Positions 1-7,974 of a stretch of 64,000 nt of DNA are shown piece by piece; the stretch's first letter is position 1; every line of letters begins with the position of its first letter. The position numbers and the translations under genes were made by a program. A model generated the notes under the pieces. That model saw only the letters and a program-made list of their open reading frames with translations. It was not told where the DNA came from and did no database searches. Where the stretch lies: assembly GCF_008704655.1 (NCBI RefSeq), contig NZ_CP023688.1, forward strand, positions 744,001 to 808,000. The letters run 5' to 3'. The stretch is from Streptomyces rimosus (GTDB lineage Bacteria > Actinomycetota > Actinomycetes > Streptomycetales > Streptomycetaceae).

Positions 1-541
1 GCCAGCGGGGCGTCCTCGCATCAGATCCCGTCTACGCAGGCCCCCCGTCGCAGCAAGCCCGCAGGGCCCTCACATGTCACGAGCGATCACAGCCGAGTCA
101 CCAACCCCACGGACACCATCACGCCACAACGCTCTGACCTGGACTTACACTCTCCCCCTGAACCCACTGGACGCCCCTGGACGGCTTCTACTACATGCGC
201 CATGTGGGACCGGTGCCCCTGTCAGCACCGAGCAAGATCCGGGCCAGGGGCGGTCCCACACGGGGTGTTGCCTGGCATTTCCAGCCATCTCTGCAGCTCA
301 GAAGCAGTGGACGCCGTGTATCACCAGCAGACGAAGAACTTGCTGGTGAGCTACTCGCCGAAGAAGCTGGGCTTCTTCTAGACGCACGAAAAGAGCGCCT
401 GACCTGCACTTATGCAGGCCAGGCGCCCTCCGCGGCGCTCCCCGAGGGGGAGTAGCCAAATGTTCTCCTCCTCCCAATATGCCCCACCCATATACCCGCC
501 CTGACCAGCCGTTCCGGGCCATACACGGGCCAGATGCCCGT
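1..541. other. left edge, no confident gene
   Basis: No reading frame here has convincing protein-like composition over its length. One frame on the plus strand ends with a plausible short C-terminus (…LLVSYSPKKLGFF, stop at 379-381), which may be the tail of a gene cut by the window edge or a remnant. Two hairpins are visible: GAAGAAGC/GCTTCTTC at 360-378, and a longer one at 395-426 listed separately. Because it lies just 3' of an integrase gene, the stretch could hold an attachment site, but no tRNA 3' end was recognised. Confidence 0.4.
395..426 (-). terminator. terminator downstream of integrase 1
   Basis: Inverted repeat with 13 base pairs and one mismatch around a CTTA loop (arms 395-408 and 413-426). 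Read on the minus strand, the stem is followed by CTCTTTTCG, a short T-run, which fits an intrinsic terminator about 115 bases beyond the integrase stop at 542. Confidence 0.5.
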
Positions 542-1927
542 TCAGCCCCCGACTGCGCCCTCCGTGCCGCCGTCCCACCGGCGCATCGATTCCTCAATCA
601 GATGGTTGGCGTGATCCCGAGCCTCGGCGAGGAACTTGGCGTAGTAGCGGAACAGCACCTGGATGCTCTGCCCGGCCCGGCGGGCGCACTCGGCGGGATC
701 GACACCGGATGCCAACCAGAACGAGATTCCTGCGTGACGGAGGTCGTAGGGGCGCCTGGCCAGCTCCTGCGCCTGCTCGCCGAGGGTGAGTGTGGTTTCG
801 CGTGCGCGTCGCCACGTCACGTTGTAGGCGGAGATGTCGACGTAGTTGCCCGCCTGGTTGCGAAAGAGACGGCCGTCGGGCGCCACGCCGAAGCGTTCGA
901 TGTGTCCGCGCAGCACGGCGACGAATGACGGCGGTATCGGGACCGGCCGGGTGGCCTTGGCCGCGCGTCTCTTCAAAGAGTGAATTTCGTAGGAACTCCC
1001 GTCGTTCGTCCACTCCTTACCCGCCGTGACCACGCCGCCTTTGAGGTTGAGCAGGCCCCAGCCGGTCGCCGGGAGGCGGCACTGCGCTTCTCTGAGGTGG
1101 ATCACCTCGGCCGGCCGCATGGCGGCGTAGTACATGCAACCGAAGAACGCGTGCAGATGAGGGCCTCGTCCCGGCTGTGCGGCGACCGCCGTCAGCAGCC
1201 TGGCCACCTGCGCCGGATTCGGCACGCAGTCGGGATCCACTTCGTCGGCGACAGCCGGTGCCACCCACCGCAACCCCGCGAGCGGGTTATGAGCGAAGTA
1301 ACCGCGCTCGACCGCGACACCGAACACCTCGTTGATCGCTGCTTTCTTGCGCTTCACGGTCTTCGCGGCGGCCGGATTCCCGTCGAGCTTGCTGCACAGA
1401 GCATCCAGCCCGCGCCGCAGGACGTCCGGCTCCTCCAACTCACTGACCGGCAGGGTGTAGCGCTGCAGCCAGTCCAGAGCCGACTGCCACTCCTCACGCG
1501 GCTCCGTGGCCCAGGCGTTCTTATTGAACGCCCAGGAATACAGAGCCCGTCGCAGCACCCGCGGCTCCCGGTAAGCGGCCCCCCCTTCCACCAAGGCAGG
1601 GGTGATGGTGGCCAGGGCATCAGCCAGAGTGCGGCGAGTATTGCCCGGTGTCCGGTCCCATCGCTGGTCGATGTACTCGCGGACCAGGGAGTACCACGTC
1701 GTCCGCTGTTTCAGCGCACGGATCTCCGAGGCCGGCAAACCCAGCCGCACGTCGAACGGTTCGCCGTCGCGCGCCGCCGTCATCAACTTGGCCCGCCGAC
1801 TTTCGGCAAGGCCCTTGGTAAGAAACGACTCGGACCGCTCGCGCCCACTGACCGTCCAGCGGACTTCGAACGGCTTTCGCCGATCCGGCCGCTCCCGGAT
1901 GTCCCAGAAGCGGACGTGATAACTCAT
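542..1927 (-). CDS. tyrosine recombinase / site-specific integrase
   Basis: About 461 residues, the usual size of actinomycete integrative-element integrases. The N-terminal half looks like a SAM-like core-binding domain (…SLVREYIDQRWDRTPGNTRR…). The C-terminal catalytic domain shows the first Arg in AAMRPAEVIHLRE, the second in RRPYDLRHAG and the nucleophile region in GQSIQVLFRYYAKFL. The first His of the usual HxLRH box reads Tyr (YDLRH), a variation seen in this class. I prefer the ATG at 1927 because it overlaps the excisionase stop (ATGA); a TTG lies at 1933. It should catalyse integration and, with the partner, excision of an element whose ends I could not define. Confidence 0.88.
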   Translation of the reverse strand: MSYHVRFWDIRERPDRRKPFEVRWTVSGRERSESFLTKGLAESRRAKLMTAARDGEPFDVRLGLPASEIRALKQRTTWYSLVREYIDQRWDRTPGNTRRTLADALATITPALVEGGAAYREPRVLRRALYSWAFNKNAWATEPREEWQSALDWLQRYTLPVSELEEPDVLRRGLDALCSKLDGNPAAAKTVKRKKAAINEVFGVAVERGYFAHNPLAGLRWVAPAVADEVDPDCVPNPAQVARLLTAVAAQPGRGPHLHAFFGCMYYAAMRPAEVIHLREAQCRLPATGWGLLNLKGGVVTAGKEWTNDGSSYEIHSLKRRAAKATRPVPIPPSFVAVLRGHIERFGVAPDGRLFRNQAGNYVDISAYNVTWRRARETTLTLGEQAQELARRPYDLRHAGISFWLASGVDPAECARRAGQSIQVLFRYYAKFLAEARDHANHLIEESMRRWDGGTEGAVGG

Positions 1928-2136
1928 CGCCAATGCGGGGTTTCCTTCTCACATTCCCGCCACCAGGCGTCCAGATCGACTCGGCGGCAGCGAAGCTCAC
2001 CATTCGGCAGCTTGATCATGCGTGGGGCCTGGCCGCGAGCACGCAGGCGGTAGAACGCCGACGGGCTCATACGAATCTCGGCCAATACCTCAGCAAGTTT
2101 CAGCGCAGGGGGACGAACCACGAACATTTCCTTCAT
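1924..2136 (-). CDS. excisionase / AlpA-like helix-turn-helix protein
   Basis: A 70-residue small DNA-binding protein, translationally coupled to the integrase by a 4-base overlap. The sequence KLAEVLAEIRMSPSAFYRL followed by a basic turn and CRRVDLDAWW is the MerR-like winged-helix signature of excisionases and AlpA-type activators that guide integrase direction. Two close ATGs exist (2136 and 2127, MKEMFVV); an upstream in-frame start at 2205 would add 23 residues of unlikely composition. A conserved 40-bp repeat sits about 200 bases upstream (2332-2371). Confidence 0.75.
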   Translation of the reverse strand: MKEMFVVRPPALKLAEVLAEIRMSPSAFYRLRARGQAPRMIKLPNGELRCRRVDLDAWWRECEKETPHWR

Positions 2137-2331
2137 TCCAAGACGCCACCGAATAGGCGCAATCGTGCAGGGTGGTGGGCCAAGCCGGAACCGAGTGCGA
2201 AGCATGCGCTCCTTGTCTCACGCTCCTGACAGGACGTTACCTCCGCAACCAAATGTGTGTTAGCTCGGTCCACCGCGTCCGCTGTTCCACCGCGATGGAG
2301 CCGCTGCGGACTCCTCAATGGTCGCGATGAT

Positions 2332-2371
2332 CGCCGGTTTGGCTAACCGGCAATCGTCGGCTATTTTGCGC
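2332..2371. repeat. 40-bp dispersed repeat, copy 1 (palindromic core)
   Basis: Begins CGCCGGTTTGGCTAACCGGC, which contains a GCCGGTT/AACCGGC inverted repeat, and continues through ATCGTCGGCTATTTTGCGC. An almost identical block (about 36 of 40 positions by eye) in the same orientation lies at 61743-61782. Both copies are 180-200 bases upstream of a minus-strand gene start, which suggests a shared operator or promoter-proximal site. Confidence 0.6.
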
Positions 2372-3522
2372 TCCCAGCCCTGGGACACATCCTCGCTTGC
2401 CATCAACCGTTAAACGTTCAATTGCCCGATGCTCCGAGGCCCTTCGACCAGCGAACTGCCTCGCATCTGAGGAAACTCGAACAGGCCGGAGAGCACGAGT
2501 CAGCGGAACAAACTCCTCACATATAGCCCGGCGAGCTGCTGGTGAGCCCTGTTCTTCCGGGGTGTTGTACGTTCACATAGCCCCGGAGAGAGTTCCAGTC
2601 CTTTGTGGTTCTTTCTCGTCTGCCGTGAGCGAATGGGTCGGCCACTGGCCCACGCGGCGCGATCGGGCAGCGAGAAAGCCGGGCACTGGCGCCCTGCCCG
2701 TCGTACTGTCGCCAGCCAACACCGCAAAGTTGCCGCGGAACACCGCGGCGACGTCATCCGGCGGTAGAGCCGGCTTTCAGTCGCTGCCCATCCGGTGATC
2801 TGCGGAGCAGGCCAGTGAAGCGTGCCCCGGCCCGATCAACCACGCCTGGCGTACCGCTACCCGGTCCATGGAGACGGCGGCGGACTTTCCGGGCCCGTGC
2901 GCAGCGATGTCCACCACGAGGAGGGCAGAAAGCGGTGTCGTCGGTGTCGTGCACTGCAGCACCGCCGATGTACTGCGGGCGGCACGCTGCGCGGCGTCGG
3001 CAGTGGCCGCCCACAGCTTTCCGCCGGCCTTGTCTGCCGAGGCGGTCAGCAGCCGCAGCCAGCAGGCCGACGCGCGACGAACCGTTCGTCGCCAGCCAGC
3101 AGCAGTTCGAGCGCGTCGCCGGGCGTGGGTATCAGGGCATCGCTCGTCCGGCCCGAACACCGCACCGGCTCTCTTCCCCGGTCCCCGCCTGCGGGGCAAG
3201 ATCCACCAACGTGCCCCGGTTGGCGTTTTGCGGTGTGCGAGGACGCCGGCGCGGAGCCGGTCCAACGCGGCTGCTGATGCGCCGGGAAGCCTGACATGCG
3301 ACCCTCCATCTGCGCACCGCCGGAAGGGACCCGCGGACTCTCTTCCTCCGGGGAACGGGGTCGTAGTCTGCGAGTAGAGCAACGCGATGGTCCTGCGAGG
3401 CGGTTCTGCCGGGCGGAGGTACTGGCCAGGCCCATGCATACAGGAAAATTACGCTTTTCCTGTAGCCTCTCGCGTCCCAGCCTGGATTACCGTCAAGCTG
3501 CGGCAGAGATCGAGGGGTTCAC
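2372..3522. other. 1.1-kb stretch without a convincing gene
   Basis: Several overlapping open frames exist on both strands, as expected at this GC content, but none has a recognisable domain and none is convincing throughout. Fragments on the minus strand between about 2780 and 3290 (such as ALELLLAGDERFVARR) look protein-like in places and change frame, so I read this as gene debris between two integrase modules. A perfect inverted repeat near its right end is listed separately. Confidence 0.4.
3440..3463. promoter_or_regulatory. perfect 9-bp inverted repeat
   Basis: ACAGGAAAA and TTTTCCTGT flank TTACGC. It is AT-rich against a GC-rich background and lies 60 bases upstream of the small gene that precedes integrase 2. 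The symmetry fits an operator for a dimeric repressor. It could also act as a weak terminator for whatever lies to the left. Confidence 0.4.
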
Positions 3523-3714
3523 GTGGAAAAGTCCCAAACGCCTGGAAGAAAGCCCACGTTGTGCGGCCGTACGGAACCGCACCGGGCCCACCGTACCTGG
3601 ACTAGCGCCGAGGTCGGCATCTCTCCCGGCGTTCCCACGGTGAACACAGCGCAGCCGGGCCCGAGTTTCGCCGCCTGGGTCTCCTCCTTCGCCCCCGCAG
3701 AAGCCGCGCGGTGA
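3523..3714 (+). CDS. small hypothetical protein coupled to integrase 2
   Basis: 63 codons from a GTG (MEKSQTPGRK…SFAPAEAAR). The stop codon overlaps the integrase GTG start by four bases (GTGA), the arrangement of a translationally coupled pair. There is no recognisable domain. The coupling is the main argument that it is real; composition alone would not support it. Confidence 0.35.
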   Translation: MEKSQTPGRKPTLCGRTEPHRAHRTWTSAEVGISPGVPTVNTAQPGPSFAAWVSSFAPAEAAR

Positions 3715-4865
3715 CGCTCGTTCCCGCCGAGGGGCCCGACGCGTACGCGGCGGATGGCGCGGAACGCTCCGCCCGTGCGAGCCTCGCCCGGCTGACCGGC
3801 GACCCGCGTGACGACTGGCCGCCGCACGCCCGGCGCCTGTACGCGTACCTGGCCGACGTCTACGGCGAACGCGATGCGCTGCCCACCCTCGCTGCGGCCT
3901 GGATCGCCCACCAGCGCTCGGACGGCACCCGCAAGACGTACGCGCAGAACTTCAAGATCCTGGAGGGCTACCTGCGGGAGCGCGACGTGCATCCGCTCGC
4001 CCTCACGTTCCTGGTCGCCGACGCCTTCGCCAGCCACCTCAAGACGCTGCCCACCCTCGTCTGGCGCGGCGGTCGGCGCGTGCCGGAGGGACCACCGCGC
4101 GACGATGCCACCCGGCACAACGTGCTCTCCGCCAACTCCTCGTTCTACAAGTTCGTCCTCCAGACCCGGGTCCTGCCCAAGGAGATGATGGACAGCAACC
4201 CCTTTGACGGGGTCCTGTACCCGGCCATGGACCCGCTGTTCACCCGCACCGAGAGCCTGACCGAAGCCGAGTACGTCACGCTCGCGCGCACCGCCCGGCA
4301 CGAGCATCCGTGCCGTCGTACGGCGTTCCGGCTGTACGTCCTAATCCTGGTGCTGTACCACCTGTGCCTGCGCATCGACGCCGCGCTCGGCGCGCGGATC
4401 GAGAAGCTGGGCTACGACAAGGGCCACCACACCCTGGAGGTACAGATCAAGGGCGGCACCTGGGTCACCAAGGCCGTGCCGCCGTTCGTCTGGCACGCAA
4501 TCCGTGTCCTCGTCGGGGACCGCACGGAGGGCTTCATCTTCTGCACCAGCACCGGCAAGCGGCTCGACCAGGCGTCGCAGTGGCGTGCGATCCGGGCCAC
4601 CGCGAAGCGGGCCGGTCTGCCGCAGAAGAAGCTCAGCCCGCACTCCTTGAAGCACTCCACGATCACCCACGCCTACGACCGGCCCGGCGCCCGCCCGGAG
4701 AAGATCCAGCATTGGGCCGACCACAAGGACCCGCGCACGACGCAGCGGTATAACCAGCGCCGCGGCGCGCTCGAAGGCAGCCCCGCCTACGACGCCGCCG
4801 CGTCCATGGCAGGGCATCTGCCACTTCGGCCAGCTCCGGTTGCGTGTCGCCGATCACGGTCATGA
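3711..4865 (+). CDS. tyrosine recombinase / integrase 2
   Basis: 384 residues from GTG. Residues about 55-150 form a core-binding domain (SDGTRKTYAQNFKILEGYL). The catalytic domain shows the first Arg in LYHLCLRIDAALGARI, a Lys in the QIKGGTW beta-hairpin, and HSLKHSTITHAY, HWADHKDPRTTQRYNQ. The second catalytic Arg of the HxxR box is Lys here (HSLK), so activity is uncertain. The last residues (after ASMAGHL) are encoded by DNA that also encodes the 3' part of the convergent amyloid-motif gene, so the native C-terminus may have been replaced at a recombination junction near 4810. Confidence 0.82.
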   Translation: MTLVPAEGPDAYAADGAERSARASLARLTGDPRDDWPPHARRLYAYLADVYGERDALPTLAAAWIAHQRSDGTRKTYAQNFKILEGYLRERDVHPLALTFLVADAFASHLKTLPTLVWRGGRRVPEGPPRDDATRHNVLSANSSFYKFVLQTRVLPKEMMDSNPFDGVLYPAMDPLFTRTESLTEAEYVTLARTARHEHPCRRTAFRLYVLILVLYHLCLRIDAALGARIEKLGYDKGHHTLEVQIKGGTWVTKAVPPFVWHAIRVLVGDRTEGFIFCTSTGKRLDQASQWRAIRATAKRAGLPQKKLSPHSLKHSTITHAYDRPGARPEKIQHWADHKDPRTTQRYNQRRGALEGSPAYDAAASMAGHLPLRPAPVACRRSRS

Positions 4866-5058
4866 GGCGCATCAGCGCTTTGGCCTCTCCCGCTGTGGTG
4901 AGAGCCAGGCGGGGGCCGGACTCGGCTGCCAGGTCGGCCAACCTGGCAGCGGTTTCCTGTGGGTCTCGGAGGGGCGGGGCCCAGTTGGCTATGTTCCCTG
5001 CCTGGATGGTCACGCCGTTGAGGCGGGCGCCTTCGCCGATGATGTTGTGCACGGCCAT
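4663..5058 (-). CDS. small protein with BASS3/RHIM-like amyloid motif, 3' end overwritten
   Basis: Starting at the ATG at 5058, the N-terminus reads MAVHNIIGEGARLNGVTIQ then AGNI. This matches the N..G…G..IQAG.I pattern of bacterial amyloid signalling sequences of the BASS3 (RHIM-like) type, known in streptomycetes at the N-terminus of effectors paired with NLR proteins. A helical stretch follows (ETAARLADLAAESGPRLALTTAGEAKALMRLM…ELAEVADAL). From about residue 83 the frame runs antiparallel to integrase 2 and becomes Arg/Gly-rich, so the natural 3' end was probably lost at a junction near 4810. There is no good Shine-Dalgarno sequence; it may be coupled to the upstream GNAT unit. Confidence 0.5.
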   Translation of the reverse strand: MAVHNIIGEGARLNGVTIQAGNIANWAPPLRDPQETAARLADLAAESGPRLALTTAGEAKALMRLMTVIGDTQPELAEVADALPWTRRRRRRGCLRARRGAGYTAASCAGPCGRPNAGSSPGGRRAGRRRG

Positions 5059-5120
5059 GGGCACAAGATCGCACGAGTGTCCGGTGGAGGGAACCCCGAA
5101 GTCCCCCAACGCCTCCACGC

Positions 5121-5225
5121 CTAGAGCGTTTCGCTGACCTTCTTGATGACCGCCCGCAACGGCGGTACGAGTTGCGGGTGGTCGCCGCGGTGGGCGGACC
5201 GAAGCAGTTCGGTGGCCACGATCAC
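5121..5225 (-). CDS. possible 34-residue peptide after the GNAT gene
   Basis: In frame with and directly after the GNAT stop, a short frame from GTG reads VIVATELLRSAHRGDHPQLV then PPLRAVIKKVSETL and stops. Its composition is protein-like, but its length is minimal and the Shine-Dalgarno match is weak and distant. It may be a remnant of a longer gene truncated by the GNAT gene. Confidence 0.2.
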   Translation of the reverse strand: MIVATELLRSAHRGDHPQLVPPLRAVIKKVSETL

Positions 5226-5258
5226 CTGGGCAGCTCGGTCCTTCGGGGGACGCGTGCT

Positions 5259-5831
5259 TCACGGAAGCGGGGGCGCCAGGTGCGAGAAGAATGCGGTCAA
5301 CCGAGACGGGTCTTTGAACAGCGTCTCCAGCTCGGGGAGTCGTTCAGCACGGCGTGCCATGAGGTACACGCGGTTGTGCGTGCGTTGCACCTCGTGCAGC
5401 AGGGTGAACCCTTGAGTCTTGTAGTAGCGGACCAGGCCCGGGAACATGCAGCCGCGCCTCACCCACTCTTTCCCTTGGCGTGCGGCGTGGTCCACGGCCC
5501 ATAGGGCGATCAAGGTTCCGGGCTTGTGCTCACGGTAAGCGGGGTCCGTCACGGTGGTGAAGAGGTAGTACGCGGGTTCGGCGAGTTCTTCGAGGGTCCA
5601 CCCCCATGGCGGGGTCTCCTCCTGCATGGTGGTGCAACCGACGATGCGGGAGTTGTCGTGATCTTCGAGCACCCACATCGTGCCGTGGGAGTTTTCGGCC
5701 TGCGCGGCAAGGTTGTCCGCGCTGTCGCGCCATGTCGGCATGTCGCGCGTTTCGAGCCATGTGGAACGGGAATGGATCATGGCGGCAATGGCAGGGGTGT
5801 CAGCCGAGGTAGCCGGGCGCATGGCGAACAT
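5259..5831 (-). CDS. GNAT family N-acetyltransferase
   Basis: 190 residues. The start MRPATSADTPAIAAMIHSRS and the central VGCTTMQEETPPWG … YYLFTTVTDPAYREHKPGT fit a GNAT fold, where REHKPGT occupies the acetyl-CoA pyrophosphate-loop position. The end (YYKTQGFTLLHEVQ…RVYLMARRAE) is the usual last strand. It follows the asparagine-synthetase-like gene by 100 bases on the same strand. In that context it may acylate the peptide product or confer self-protection; this is inference from position only. A second start (MRPAT) lies three codons downstream. Confidence 0.8.
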   Translation of the reverse strand: MFAMRPATSADTPAIAAMIHSRSTWLETRDMPTWRDSADNLAAQAENSHGTMWVLEDHDNSRIVGCTTMQEETPPWGWTLEELAEPAYYLFTTVTDPAYREHKPGTLIALWAVDHAARQGKEWVRRGCMFPGLVRYYKTQGFTLLHEVQRTHNRVYLMARRAERLPELETLFKDPSRLTAFFSHLAPPLP

Positions 5832-5931
5832 CTGTGACTCCGCATCGTCGAGGGGCTGTGGCAGCCTCCCACGATTGCGCCTTGGGCGCGGGGGTTGCGC
5901 GTTCGGTCGTGGGACAGAACCCCCGCGCGGA

Positions 5932-7506
5932 TTACAAGAACGCCTGGGTTGCTAGGTGGAGGTTGATGACCTGGAGGAGCTGTGCGTCGCCGTCCTCGCG
6001 GTACGTCCCTTCGCTGAGTCGTCGTACTGCCTGCCGGAGTCCGTCAGGGTTCACGAGCCCATCATCGAACAGGGCTGATCCCTCGTGCAGCATCCGGGCG
6101 AAGAGCGGCCGGCCGTAGGTGGTCAGAGCGTGTTGGACCACTTCGGCGAAGGACTCGCGCTCTGCCGGTTGGGTGACATCTTCGCTCAGGCCGAGCGCGG
6201 CGAGTCGGCGCCGTTGGAGTTGCTTGAGTTCGCGCCAGTCCATCGGCAGCCACTCGCCGAGTTGGATCATGCTGGGATCGGCGAAGGGGTGGACCGGCCA
6301 AATTCCCTCGCGGAGGAGGACGGGGGCGGTCGTCTCCAGTGACAGGAGGCTCATGGAGTTGACGACGGCCGGCGGGGCGATCCCATCGTCTGCAAACTCC
6401 AGAGCGGCAGACGCGCGCTTGCCGATCCACGGGAGGAGGGGGATGTCTCTCAGATCGCCCATGGCCTTGTGCGGGTACTCCGCTTGTGAGAGTGCCACCA
6501 TTTCGTCTCCGCATAGCCCGGTGACCACGGTGTCTGCGCCGCGGGCGCTCAGGGTCTTTGTCATGCGGGTGAAGGGGTGGTGGAGCGGTTCTTCGTAGGG
6601 GCTGATCAGGGCGCCGCGCACCCGGACGCATTCGGGGTGCAGCGGGGTATGCACCATGGCGTCGAGCAGGTCGTCGCGGTCGGCGAAGGGCACGGCGGAG
6701 CGGATCTCTTTTCGTCGGCGGATCTGCTGCTCGCGGCCGGGGCCGCCGATCAGGAGCGCCGAGGTGCTGAGCTGCCCGGGGAAGCGTTCGGCGGCACGGG
6801 TGGCCAGGGTGCCGGAGTCGAATCCTCCCGTCAGGTGGAAGACGGTCTTGGCGGGGTCCAGCGGACGCAGGTCCATGGCGTCGTCCATGGTCTCGACGAA
6901 CGCGCCGAGCACGTCGGCGTCCGGCGCGAGGTCGCGGGGGCCGCTGTGCAGGGCGGGTTCGGGGTAGCGCAGGTAGAGGTGTCCGCCGTAATGAGCGGTC
7001 GCTCGCTCGGTGATCCGGTGGATTCCGCGGAAAGGGGTGTCGTCGCTGTAGCGGGGGCGGTAGATCAGCAGGCGCGCGATTTCACGGGGGTTGAGGCCGG
7101 TGATGTGGTTGCTCAGGTCGGCCATGTCCCAGGAGCCGTAAAGGCTCATGTCGTCGTGTGCCAGGTAGAGCGGGGTAGTCCGGCACGCGCCAGCGGTGAT
7201 GAGGGCCGGGGAATGCGGTGTGGTCTCCACGAGGACGTAGTCGGCCGGCCACTGCCCGGCGAGGTGCCGTGCGGTGCCGTACTCGGTGGGGCTGACGGTG
7301 CGGGGCTCGGGCTCGCAGGGAAGCCGCCCGGTGACCCGTTCGCGGACGACGATCATTGTGCGGTGCCTGTCGGTCACGGCGAGATGTTCCACCATGGGGT
7401 GCGTGTAGGGGGTTACCTCGCTGCACCTGTCCGGGGTGCAGTAGCGGTCTCCGGTCCACGACCACATGGAGTCATCGGCGTAGGGGGCAAGACGCAGCTT
7501 GATCAC
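5932..7506 (-). CDS. asparagine-synthetase-like amide ligase (putative RiPP-modifying)
   Basis: 524 residues from a GTG with GGAGG 5 bases upstream. The C-terminal half has the PPi-loop motif LTGGFDSGTLA (residues 225-235) and GLCGDEMVA of the Asn synthetase/beta-lactam synthetase/lasso cyclase superfamily. Residue 2 is Ile, not the Cys nucleophile of glutamine-hydrolysing enzymes, so it should adenylate a carboxylate and pass it to an amine other than glutamine-derived ammonia. The preceding gene encodes a 53-residue peptide, a likely substrate. No RRE/PqqD-like protein or transglutaminase-like protease is adjacent, unlike lasso clusters. Confidence 0.82.
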   Translation of the reverse strand: MIKLRLAPYADDSMWSWTGDRYCTPDRCSEVTPYTHPMVEHLAVTDRHRTMIVVRERVTGRLPCEPEPRTVSPTEYGTARHLAGQWPADYVLVETTPHSPALITAGACRTTPLYLAHDDMSLYGSWDMADLSNHITGLNPREIARLLIYRPRYSDDTPFRGIHRITERATAHYGGHLYLRYPEPALHSGPRDLAPDADVLGAFVETMDDAMDLRPLDPAKTVFHLTGGFDSGTLATRAAERFPGQLSTSALLIGGPGREQQIRRRKEIRSAVPFADRDDLLDAMVHTPLHPECVRVRGALISPYEEPLHHPFTRMTKTLSARGADTVVTGLCGDEMVALSQAEYPHKAMGDLRDIPLLPWIGKRASAALEFADDGIAPPAVVNSMSLLSLETTAPVLLREGIWPVHPFADPSMIQLGEWLPMDWRELKQLQRRRLAALGLSEDVTQPAERESFAEVVQHALTTYGRPLFARMLHEGSALFDDGLVNPDGLRQAVRRLSEGTYREDGDAQLLQVINLHLATQAFL

Positions 7507-7570
7507 AGTGCCTCCAGAAGCGCCGGGGCACGGCCCTTGGCCGTGCCCCGGGGTGATCAGAGTGAGGACG

Positions 7571-7732
7571 TCACACCTTGGTGGTGTCGTAGGTCATGGC
7601 GCCGTCGGACGAACCGCTTTCCTTCTTGTACTCGTGGGTCTCGGCCGGAGACTGAATCCGGCGGAGAACCTTGGTCGTGAACAGCTTCTCGACGCGGTTC
7701 CCGCGCTTCGGCGGGGGCAGGAAGTCGTTCAC
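7571..7732 (-). CDS. small peptide, candidate RiPP precursor for the adjacent ligase
   Basis: 53 residues from GTG, with AGGAGG 6 bases upstream, too short for routine gene calling. It reads MNDFLPPPKRGNRVEKLFTT, KVLRRIQSPAETHEYKKESG, SSDGAMTYDTTKV. The first 35 residues are basic and helix-prone (leader-like); the tail is polar with Lys, Asp, Ser and Thr that could take part in amide bonds. The gene ends 64 bases before the ligase start. The core does not fit a lasso peptide, which needs Asp/Glu at ring position 7-9 after an N-terminal Gly/Ala/Ser. Confidence 0.65.
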   Translation of the reverse strand: MNDFLPPPKRGNRVEKLFTTKVLRRIQSPAETHEYKKESGSSDGAMTYDTTKV

Positions 7733-7932
7733 TGCGCACCTCCTGTGCGATGTGGCATGGGGCCTGTCCCGTGCTGTCGTGCACCTGCCGCCACGCCCGG
7801 CCGACTCTGCTCACGGGAATGAGGAAGCATGCGACTGGACGGGCGTGGTGCCCCACACTTCGGTGGGCAGGACGCGCTTTCAGCAGGTGTAATCAGCTAA
7901 CCGGCGGGCCAAGTAGGAGGCAAGAACCCGCG

Positions 7933-7962
7933 GCGTAACCCCGCGTAGTCCCGCGTAACCCC
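7933..7962 (+). promoter_or_regulatory. three tandem decamers before the XRE gene
   Basis: GCGTAACCCC, GCGTAGTCCC and GCGTAACCCC follow directly on one another, one helical turn apart. They end just before the AGGAGG ribosome binding site (7963-7968) of the XRE regulator and lie in the intergenic region shared with the divergent peptide gene. They could be a direct-repeat operator bound by the regulator. Confidence 0.45.
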
Positions 7963-7974
7963 GAGGAGGGCCCG

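Noticed and set aside
1..541. tRNA-type attachment site next to integrase 1
   Set aside because: No tRNA 3' half or duplicated core could be recognised by eye.
2777..3439. 220-residue minus-strand gene between the integrases
   Set aside because: Composition is Arg/Ala/Pro-rich and changes character along its length, and competing frames overlap on both strands; best read as debris.
5932..7732. Lasso peptide cluster
   Set aside because: The ligase belongs to the right superfamily, but the peptide has no Gly/Ala-started 7-9-residue ring with Asp/Glu, and no leader peptidase or RRE gene is nearby.
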